Shown piece by piece: positions 17,225 to 21,260 of a stretch of 21,260 bases of DNA (position 1 is the stretch's first letter; the number at the start of each line of letters is the position of its first letter). A program made the position numbers and the translations under genes. Under the pieces are notes generated by a model that saw only the letters and a program-made list of their open reading frames with translations, had not been told where the DNA came from and searched no databases. The stretch spans positions 1 to 21,260 of the forward strand of contig JAQICF010000154.1 of assembly GCA_027858795.1 (NCBI GenBank), read 5' to 3'. Origin of the DNA: Candidatus Delongbacteria bacterium (GTDB lineage Bacteria; Delongbacteria; UBA4055).

Positions 17225-17310
17225 CCCCAGTGGGGTGACTTATTACTAAGGGGTGCCCCGTGTTTGAAAACAATCCGAATATTATTAGCGCCGTAGGTGT
17301 GACTTTAATG
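17225..17310 (+). repeat. Dispersed palindromic repeat (CCCCAGTGGGG type)
   Basis: CCCCAGTGGGG with GTGACTTATTACTA, then GGGGTGCCCC, then ATTATTAGCGCCGTAGGTGTGAC. These are two short palindromes and a third GCGCCGTAGGTG block, similar to repeats I know from FCB-group intergenic DNA. No coding sense is visible. Confidence 0.5.
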
Positions 17311-17319
17311 GTTTTTATC

Positions 17320-17565
17320 TTTTTGTCTTGATACAAAAAGAAACAAAAATCTTTTTTAGAATTTCACCGAATTCATTCGGTGTAATTAAAAAAGGCAATT
17401 CAAATATCTTTCCTCTTGGTATGTGCAGAGACGTGATAAATCGCGTCTGTACGGAAGGGTTTTCACGCTTCGATTGCCGATTTAGGCGGAGAGGATAATT
17501 TGTAAAGATCCTGTACAGTGTGGAAATGTTTTTTCGCTCGGATCAAATAGCGAACTGACCACTTA
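17320..17565 (+). repeat. Repeated element R, copy 1
   Basis: The right part, 17472-17565, matches 18451-18544 over 94 bp with about 8 differences. The left part has inverted TTTTTGT/ACAAAAA (17320-17339), a big imperfect hairpin (17351-17394) and GGCAATTC (17394) facing GATTGCC (17472). A 9-bp hairpin of the GAGACG...CGTCT type (17423-17452) lies inside. This and the flanking repeats fill the 637-bp gap 17109-17745; I see no credible gene there. Confidence 0.7.
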
Positions 17566-17570
17566 TCACT

Positions 17571-17611
17571 CAAAAAGTCACATTGAGCAGAGTCGAAATG
17601 TAAGACTTTTT
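17571..17611 (+). repeat. Dispersed repeat E, copy 2
   Basis: This copy has perfect 9-bp ends (CAAAAAGTC with GACTTTTTG) and inner CATT/AATG pairs. It shares GTCACATTGAG and TCGAAATGTAAGACTTT with copy 1 at 17107. Confidence 0.75.
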
Positions 17612-17616
17612 GCAAC

Positions 17617-17648
17617 GCCATTATTTGTCCCTCGCACATATTTATATT
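17617..17648 (+). promoter_or_regulatory. Repeat A, copy 1, upstream of the 17746 gene
   Basis: It shares CGCCATTATTTGTCCCT and TTTATATT with 19820-19852 over about 33 bp. Both copies end in a TATATT hexamer 40-100 bp before a gene start. No -35 hexamer sits at the usual spacing, so a promoter role is uncertain. Confidence 0.45.
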
Positions 17649-17697
17649 GTAATTGTCTCGATGGTAATTCGGATACAGGGCGTTTTGATTCGATATC

Positions 17698-17717
17698 GGG
17701 CGTATGGCAATACGCCC
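17698..17717. repeat. Short hairpin repeat (GGGCGTAT...ATACGCCC)
   Basis: A perfect 8-bp stem around GGCA, followed by CTACAGGG. It resembles dispersed GTAGGGGC-type hairpins and lies 28 bp before a start codon. Confidence 0.55.
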
Positions 17718-17745
17718 CTACAGGGATTAAAAAAAAGGAGAAAAC

Positions 17746-18204
17746 ATGGGTTACAGTTTAATTTCAAATTCAGGTTACGAATTTACTATGACTAATTGGA
17801 CCTGGCATATTTTATTGCATATTGCGAAGGATCACGGTTGGGTGCCTGCAGGTACTGAGTTATGGGTCGATGATGAGGATGGTTATATAGATTTTGTAGG
17901 TCATCTTGATGGTAATAAGGAAGAATCTTATACCCGTTATGATGGTCAGAGGATGTCTTATTATGATATGGAGAATATGATTAATGCTTTGAAGATCGCT
18001 TCAAAGGATGAGGAGTATAGAATTAATGGTGTTATTCAAGTCAATTCAATGAGTAGTTTTCTTCCTGAGCTTATTGATGATCTGGTAGTTCTTCAGAAGA
18101 CTGCTTATGATTGTTTGTATGGGGATAATCCACCTGATGATCTGGAGAATTCTACTGTTTTTCAAAATTATTTGAAGAATGAGGCACATGTTTCGATTTG
18201 TTAA
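17746..18204 (+). CDS. Conserved-looking hypothetical protein
   Basis: I do not recognise a function. The 152 residues begin MGYSLISNSGYEFTMTNWTW and continue LLHIAKDHGWVPAGTELWVD, a pattern that looks like a small soluble cytoplasmic protein with a conserved N-terminus; there is no signal peptide or membrane segment. The middle is acidic (DDEDGYIDFVGHLDG), followed by YDGQRMSYYDMENMINALKI. A strong AAGGAG lies 7 bp before the ATG. It stands alone between repeat blocks, with a promoter-like repeat A 100 bp upstream and no partner gene. An immunity-type or accessory role is possible, from context only. Confidence 0.65.
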   Translation: MGYSLISNSGYEFTMTNWTWHILLHIAKDHGWVPAGTELWVDDEDGYIDFVGHLDGNKEESYTRYDGQRMSYYDMENMINALKIASKDEEYRINGVIQVNSMSSFLPELIDDLVVLQKTAYDCLYGDNPPDDLENSTVFQNYLKNEAHVSIC

Positions 18205-18206
18205 GG

Positions 18207-18241
18207 GTCATTGCGATCCCGATTTATCGGGAGTGGCAATC
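18207..18241 (+). repeat. Dispersed hairpin repeat (GTCATTGCGA type)
   Basis: GTCATTGCGAT, then CCCGAT/ATCGGG with a 2-nt loop, then GAGTGGCAATC. ATTGC and GCAAT pair outside, giving a long stem. It starts 3 bp after a stop codon. Confidence 0.7.
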
Positions 18242-18246
18242 TTGTT

Positions 18247-18276
18247 GTCATTCTCGGACTTGATCCGGGAATCCAG
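18247..18276 (+). repeat. Dispersed hairpin repeat, second copy of the 8441 type
   Basis: GTCATTCTCGGACTTGATCC, then GGGAATCCAG. It differs from 8441-8470 at three positions. Confidence 0.75.
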
Positions 18277-18290
18277 GGATACTATAATTC

Positions 18291-18317
18291 GTCATTCTGG
18301 ACTTGATTCAGAATCTA
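18291..18317 (+). repeat. Dispersed hairpin repeat, related third copy
   Basis: GTCATTCTGGACTTGATTCA followed by GAATCTA. It is the same plan as 18247-18276, with its own dyad (TTCTGGA with TTCAGAA). Confidence 0.6.
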
Positions 18318-18341
18318 TTTTTACAAGAGTACATGATTCTT

Positions 18342-18544
18342 ACTTTTTCCCATTGCAGCAAAAAGTAACAAAAAGTGCTAGGCAATCCAAATTTTTACAT
18401 CTTAGATATAAGTTGTTTATAGCAGTGAGGCAGGTTTCTCCGTCTTGTTGGATTGCCGAATTAGACGGAGAGGATAATTTGGAAAGATCCTGTACAGTGT
18501 GGAAATGTTTTTTCACTCGGATCAAATAGCGAATTACCCACTTT
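18342..18544 (+). repeat. Repeated element R, copy 2
   Basis: The right part, 18451-18544, matches 17472-17565 (94 bp). The left edge has ACTTTTT/AAAAAGT (18342-18366). Inner perfect 10-bp inverted arms GGCAATCCAA (18381-18390) and TTGGATTGCC (18448-18457) enclose a 57-bp core that differs from copy 1. This and the GTCAT repeats fill the 458-bp gap 18205-18662. Confidence 0.7.
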
Positions 18545-18578
18545 CAACTCTAAACTCTAAACTAAATTTATAATTAAA

Positions 18579-18616
18579 AAATTGCGAAAAAGCAAAACTG
18601 CTAATATATTCTTAAG
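18579..18616 (+). promoter_or_regulatory. Promoter-like repeat B, copy 1
   Basis: TTGCGA (18582-18587) and TATATT (18605-18610) are 17 bp apart. The 38-bp surroundings match 20461-20498 with five differences, including GCTAATATATTCTT. It lies about 50 bp before the AlbA_2 gene start. Confidence 0.6.
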
Positions 18617-18662
18617 ATCACTGAAATATTGTTATTATATTGGTAAAGAGATGGAAAATTGT

Positions 18663-19253
18663 ATGAATAAAGATGAATTGATACAAAAGCTTTCAGACCT
18701 TGAATGGGAAGAGTTTGAAGTTAAAGAAGCAAAATCAGCAGTTCCAAAATCATCATGGGAAACTGTGAGTGCTTTTTCTAATACTAATGGGGGATTTCTT
18801 GTTTTTGGTGTTAAACAAATTGGAAAAGAGTTTCAGATCAATGGAGTCGATAATTCTGAGAATGCTGGATTCGGATTTGATAAGATAGATGATAATTGGC
18901 TTTTATATAACAACTCAAATCCTGAATATGATATTGCATTTGATTCTACTATTGTTAAGTTATTTATGAAGAATGATGACTCCGATATAGAAACAGGGAA
19001 AGATGGCGGATTAAATGGCGGATTAAATGGCGGATTAAATGGCGGATTAAATTCAAGCATTAACGAGTTATATGATTTCATCTTCAATAATCCAGGATTG
19101 AAGGCAAAAGATATCTCGTTGGCAATTAGTCGATCAATAAATACACTTGAAAAACAAATTAAGAAATTGATTGATGCAGGTATGATAGAACGTAAAGGTA
19201 GTAAGAAAACAGGTGGTTATTGGGTTATTACTAATGGAGAAAATCATGAATAA
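18663..19253 (+). CDS. AlbA_2/winged-helix regulator-like protein with missing centre
   Basis: The 196 residues combine an AlbA_2 (Schlafen-like) DNA-binding start (WEEFEVKEAKSA, WETVSAFSNTNGGFLVFGV, 15-50), a piece like the end of a GHKL/HATPase_c_4 domain (AGFGFDKIDDNWLLYNN, about 68-84), four GGLN repeats (115-130) and a winged helix (133-190). COG2865-type regulators with the same order are about 480-560 residues, so roughly 280 central residues appear to be absent, with the frame kept. I chose the ATG at 18663 because GGAAA lies 8 bp before it; the TTG at 18582 lies inside the -35 of repeat B. A transcriptional-regulator or defence-linked role is inferred. The next gene overlaps its last 8 bases. 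Confidence 0.65.
   Translation: MNKDELIQKLSDLEWEEFEVKEAKSAVPKSSWETVSAFSNTNGGFLVFGVKQIGKEFQINGVDNSENAGFGFDKIDDNWLLYNNSNPEYDIAFDSTIVKLFMKNDDSDIETGKDGGLNGGLNGGLNGGLNSSINELYDFIFNNPGLKAKDISLAISRSINTLEKQIKKLIDAGMIERKGSKKTGGYWVITNGENHE
19005..19052 (+). repeat. 12-bp tandem repeat, four copies
   Basis: GGCGGATTAAAT is repeated four times without change and encodes (GGLN)4. Gains or losses of a unit would keep the frame. Confidence 0.95.
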
Positions 19254-19455
19254 TAAATCACTTATCCTTTTTATCCTGCTATTTTGTTCTGCGATCTTTG
19301 CAGGGAGTTATATTAAGGATTATTCATCGGGTAAACGGTTGTATGAATTTGACGGGAAGTATGTTAAGAGTTATATGTCCGGGAAGAGGCTTTATGAAGT
19401 TGATGGGATAATTCCGAGAGTGATTACTGTACTTACCGTGCTACAGGGATTGTAG
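19246..19455 (+). CDS. Tiny secreted protein with SGKRLYE repeats
   Basis: The 69 residues have a signal peptide (about 1-19, ending AIFA) and two 17-residue repeats, YIKDYSSGKRLYEFDGK and YVKSYMSGKRLYEVDGI, followed by a hydrophobic tail (IIPRVITVLTVLQGL). The repeats resemble the DY/GKR/DG repeat of 4-fold beta-flower-type small proteins; that match is by eye. The ATG lies inside the upstream gene (8-base overlap) and has GGAG 7 bp before it, so translation is coupled to the AlbA_2 gene. I chose this start rather than the earlier in-frame codon at 19213 because it begins the signal peptide. Function is unknown. Confidence 0.65.
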   Translation: MNNKSLILFILLFCSAIFAGSYIKDYSSGKRLYEFDGKYVKSYMSGKRLYEVDGIIPRVITVLTVLQGL

Positions 19456-19480
19456 AATAAAGATCAATATGGAAGTTAAA

Positions 19481-19741
19481 ATGAAAGAAGATATACCCGA
19501 CACACTGGTTCACTATTATACGAATGAAGAACACCTTTTTAGATCAGTCACTTCTTATGATGAGGATAAGCTTGATGATGATTTTAAGGAATTTCCGTTA
19601 AACAGTAAAGCATTTCACATAAAAGAATTCCCTGCGATCTATGAAGAATCCCGGAAATATGAAAAACACGGGTTTGAGTTCCAGATCTGGGATAGAGCTA
19701 TAGTTGATGAGATTATTAGAAAGAATAAAGAAATGAAATAA
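19481..19741 (+). CDS. Small hypothetical protein
   Basis: I do not recognise this 86-residue soluble, acidic protein. Visible segments are PDTLVHYYTNEEHLF, EDKLDDDFKEFPLNSKAFHI and HGFEFQIWDRAIVDEIIRKN. It could be the end of a larger, lost gene. The ATG at 19481 has GGAAG 5 bp upstream; an in-frame ATG at 19469 would add four residues but has no clear site. It lies 25 bp after the secreted repeat gene and is closed by a strong terminator, so it may end the AlbA_2 operon. Confidence 0.5.
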   Translation: MKEDIPDTLVHYYTNEEHLFRSVTSYDEDKLDDDFKEFPLNSKAFHIKEFPAIYEESRKYEKHGFEFQIWDRAIVDEIIRKNKEMK

Positions 19742-19753
19742 TACCCTGCCTGC

Positions 19754-19776
19754 AAGGAGCTTAGCTCCTTTTTTTT
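19754..19776 (+). terminator. Rho-independent terminator
   Basis: AAGGAGC and GCTCCTT form a 7-bp stem around TTA, followed by a run of T. It lies 12 bp after the stop at 19741. Confidence 0.85.
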
Positions 19777-19819
19777 ATTTTAAAGAGTTTATATTGAATA
19801 TGCTTATTTCTCCCCATCG

Positions 19820-19852
19820 CGCCATTATTTGTCCCTTCGACATCTTTATATT
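19820..19852 (+). promoter_or_regulatory. Repeat A, copy 2, upstream of the DUF1643 gene
   Basis: It is nearly the same 33 bp as 17617-17648 and ends in TATATT 42 bp before the start codon at 19895. Confidence 0.45.
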
Positions 19853-19894
19853 ACCTGTGTAGTTGTTATTTTTAAATTTAAAAGGAGATATATT

Positions 19895-20455
19895 ATGAAA
19901 CACAAGTCATTAGAAGAATTAACTGCTTGGAAAAAACACATAAGAATGATAGTGCATGTGTTAGTTCAAAATTATAGCAAGAAGAGTACTTTAGCAGTAT
20001 TTTGCTTAAACTCTCCTACTTTTTCATTCAAGTATCCTGAAAGAGTATATGATGATCTGACTCAAAGAGGATATACAAGGCTTTACATTTTAAATTTATT
20101 CACTAAAATAGGTAATTTTTCAGAAATGTATACTGAACCTCTTGATGAACTTATCGCTGAAGATAGTAATGAGAAAATTAAAAGAATAATTCCTGATGTT
20201 AATAAGATCTTTTTTGCTGTCGGAGAACCTGAAAATAATAAAATATCTGAGATGGTGATTAAAAGATCTGAAGAAGTTCGAAATTTAGTTTTAGAATTAC
20301 TACCTGATGCTAAATTTTATCACTTTGGAGAATTAACTAAATCCGGGTTCTCAAAAAGTTTAAATGATCTTTGTCCTGATGATAGTGCTGTTGTTTTCGG
20401 AATACCGGAGTTAAGTGAACTTTTTGAAGGGGAGGGAAACCTTCCTTTTTTATAA
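19895..20455 (+). CDS. DUF1643-like protein
   Basis: The 186 residues fit the DUF1643 pattern by eye: AVFCLNSPTFSF (compare LNPS), GYTRLYILNLFTKIGNFSEM (compare NLF), PDVNKIFFAVGEP in the place of the usual AWG segment, and FYHFGELTKSGFSKSL near the end. The family is uncharacterised and often found in accessory or phage-like regions. I placed the start at ATG 19895, which has AAAAGGAGA 5 bp before it; an earlier in-frame codon at 19829 lies inside repeat A. No signal peptide. It is a lone gene between repeats A and B. Confidence 0.6.
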   Translation: MKHKSLEELTAWKKHIRMIVHVLVQNYSKKSTLAVFCLNSPTFSFKYPERVYDDLTQRGYTRLYILNLFTKIGNFSEMYTEPLDELIAEDSNEKIKRIIPDVNKIFFAVGEPENNKISEMVIKRSEEVRNLVLELLPDAKFYHFGELTKSGFSKSLNDLCPDDSAVVFGIPELSELFEGEGNLPFL

Positions 20456-20460
20456 ATTAT

Positions 20461-20498
20461 AAATTGCTAAAAAGTAAGACAGCTAATATATTCTTTAG
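20461..20498 (+). promoter_or_regulatory. Promoter-like repeat B, copy 2
   Basis: TTGCTA (20464-20469) and TATATT (20487-20492) are 17 bp apart within a 38-bp sequence nearly the same as 18579-18616. It lies 65 bp before the first DUF1016 gene. Confidence 0.6.
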
Positions 20499-20562
20499 GT
20501 TAGTATTATTGGGTTGTAATGATCCACTTCAAAGAAGAAATATTTAAATATTGGAATGAAAT

Positions 20563-21051
20563 TTGAATGAGATAGCACAATACAGGGAATTACTTACTGA
20601 TATTAAGAACCGAGTCCGTAAAGGTCAGCTTCGTGTCAATCTTTCTGCAAATGCAGAGATGCTCAATACTTATTGGGATGTTGGAAGAATGATACGGGAA
20701 AGACAGCAGAACGAAGGATGGGGTAGTAGTGTCATACCAAGACTTGCATCTGATTTGAAGAATGAGCTGTCAGAAGTTAAGGGATTTTCTGAACGGAATC
20801 TTAAATTTATGGTTCAGTTTTATAATGAGTATTCGTCTATTATTGCAATTGGGAAACCGCCCGTTTCCCAATTAAAAAACAGCTCTGAAGCAATTTTGCA
20901 ACTGCCCGTTGCAAAATTAGAAAAATCAGATTTCAAACAAGATCTGATCCTTTCCACTACCTGGTCAAATCATATAATCCTGATCCAGAAAGTAAAAGAC
21001 CTTCCTACAAGATACTGGTATATGCAAAGTACAGGAGAACAATTTGACTGA
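20563..21051 (+). CDS. DUF1016 (YhcG-like) N-terminal domain protein, lacking the nuclease part
   Basis: DUF1016 proteins join an N-terminal helical domain to a C-terminal PDDEXK nuclease-like domain, about 330-380 residues. These 162 residues have only the N-terminal part: YRELLTDIKNRVRKGQLR, NTYWDVGRMIRERQQNEGWG, VKGFSERNLKFMVQFYNEY and TTWSNHIILIQKVKD. It stops at YWYMQSTGEQFD, just where the family would continue to the nuclease. Residues 96-118 contain two copies of an I-x-x-x-P-V-x-x-L peptide encoded by perfect palindromes. The start is TTG, with GGAA 6 bp upstream; nearby ATGs are out of frame. The next gene overlaps it by 8 bases and is a second DUF1016 N-terminus, so deletion between tandem copies is plausible. 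Confidence 0.75.
   Translation: MNEIAQYRELLTDIKNRVRKGQLRVNLSANAEMLNTYWDVGRMIRERQQNEGWGSSVIPRLASDLKNELSEVKGFSERNLKFMVQFYNEYSSIIAIGKPPVSQLKNSSEAILQLPVAKLEKSDFKQDLILSTTWSNHIILIQKVKDLPTRYWYMQSTGEQFD
20847..20873. repeat. In-frame palindrome 1 inside the DUF1016 gene
   Basis: AATTGGGAAAC and GTTTCCCAATT are perfect 11-bp arms around CGCCC. It encodes IGKPPVSQL. Confidence 0.9.
20892..20918. repeat. In-frame palindrome 2 inside the DUF1016 gene
   Basis: AATTTTGCAAC and GTTGCAAAATT are perfect 11-bp arms around TGCCC, in the same codon phase as palindrome 1 and 45 bp after it. It encodes ILQLPVAKL. Confidence 0.9.
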
Positions 21052-21260
21052 TATTGAACTTATAATTTCTAACGAATATAAAAGCTTTATAACAGAGGTT
21101 AAAAGTAAATTAGCCAGGCATCAGATAAAGGCAGCTGTAGCAGTTAACAGTGCTTTAATAGACTTTTATTTGGAGTTGGGGAAGATGATTGCTGATATGC
21201 AGACATCAACTTACTGGGGAGATAAACTGATTGACCAAATGTCTTCCGATCTTAAAAAAG
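21044..21260 (+). CDS. Second DUF1016 (YhcG-like) gene, 5' part
   Basis: The open frame continues past the window end. It starts at TTG 21044 with AGGAG 7 bp upstream, inside the end of the first DUF1016 gene. Visible residues include NEYKSFITEVKSKLARHQIK, AAVAVNSALIDFYLELGKMI and YWGDKLIDQMSSDLKK, the same helical domain as the first copy but with low identity, so this is a separate paralogue and not a recent duplicate. Whether the nuclease part follows cannot be seen. The shared operon suggests they are made together. Confidence 0.75.
   Translation, partial: MTDIELIISNEYKSFITEVKSKLARHQIKAAVAVNSALIDFYLELGKMIADMQTSTYWGDKLIDQMSSDLKK

Noticed and set aside
17610..17795. Open frame of 61 codons
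   Set aside because: It covers repeat A and a hairpin and overlaps the start of the 17746 gene, which has a far better ribosome binding site.
18179..18529. Open frame of 116 codons
   Set aside because: It runs through three GTCAT hairpin repeats and the R element, has no good ribosome binding site, and has no protein-like motif; coding sense is incidental.
19005..19052. CRISPR-like array
   Set aside because: Units are directly adjacent without spacers and encode a peptide linker; no cas genes.
17109..20562. Integron attC sites between the small genes
   Set aside because: The repeats lack the GTTRRRY/RYYYAAC core ends expected of attC, and no integrase is seen.

Overview
This is an AT-rich bacterial chromosome segment. 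The organism looks like a diderm anaerobe of the FCB-like or candidate-phylum type (Cloacimonadota, Delongbacteria or a relative). That is an inference from signal-peptide proteins that look like outer-membrane barrels, a YjbH-like barrel family, a secreted FnIII-like protein with a short conserved-looking tail, a GlmL/MutL-type ATPase, and many dispersed hairpin repeats. Several starts are TTG with good ribosome binding sites. Several candidate promoters share the -10 hexamer TATATT.

Positions 1-8437 (plus strand): the 3' part of a PLP-dependent amino-acid racemase (ornithine racemase-like); a small secreted FnIII-like protein with its own promoter and terminator; then ruvB - queA - a zinc-ribbon/FGE-fold membrane protein - an SPFH protein, tightly spaced and probably one operon. 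Next come rpmE (bL31) with its own promoter and terminator, a DUF1385 (YqhQ-like) membrane protein and a predicted outer-membrane barrel. Two terminators close this block, the second bidirectional.

Positions 8599-14591 (minus strand): in transcription order, a GlmL/MutL-like ASKHA ATPase, a partner protein with a barrel-sandwich-like N-terminus and a KOW-like C-terminus, a YjbH-like barrel, and a long M29-type aminopeptidase. Positions 14765-17108 hold a conserved small membrane-anchored protein (+), a radical SAM protein (-) and the RNA 2',3'-cyclic phosphodiesterase ThpR (+).

Positions 17109-21260 differ: genes are small and sparse, and gaps are full of dispersed hairpin repeats. The genes are a conserved hypothetical, an AlbA_2/winged-helix protein that appears to have lost its centre, a tiny secreted repeat protein coupled to it, a small hypothetical, a DUF1643 protein, a DUF1016 N-terminal fragment, and the start of a second DUF1016 gene. 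These are typical of defence-like accessory regions. The most striking structures are two perfect 27-bp palindromes inserted in the same reading phase in the DUF1016 fragment, with compensatory stem changes, and a roughly 200-250 bp repeated element with inverted repeats. I see no complete new system whose function I can name; the MutL-like/KOW pair and the repeat-structured accessory region are the best candidates for follow-up.
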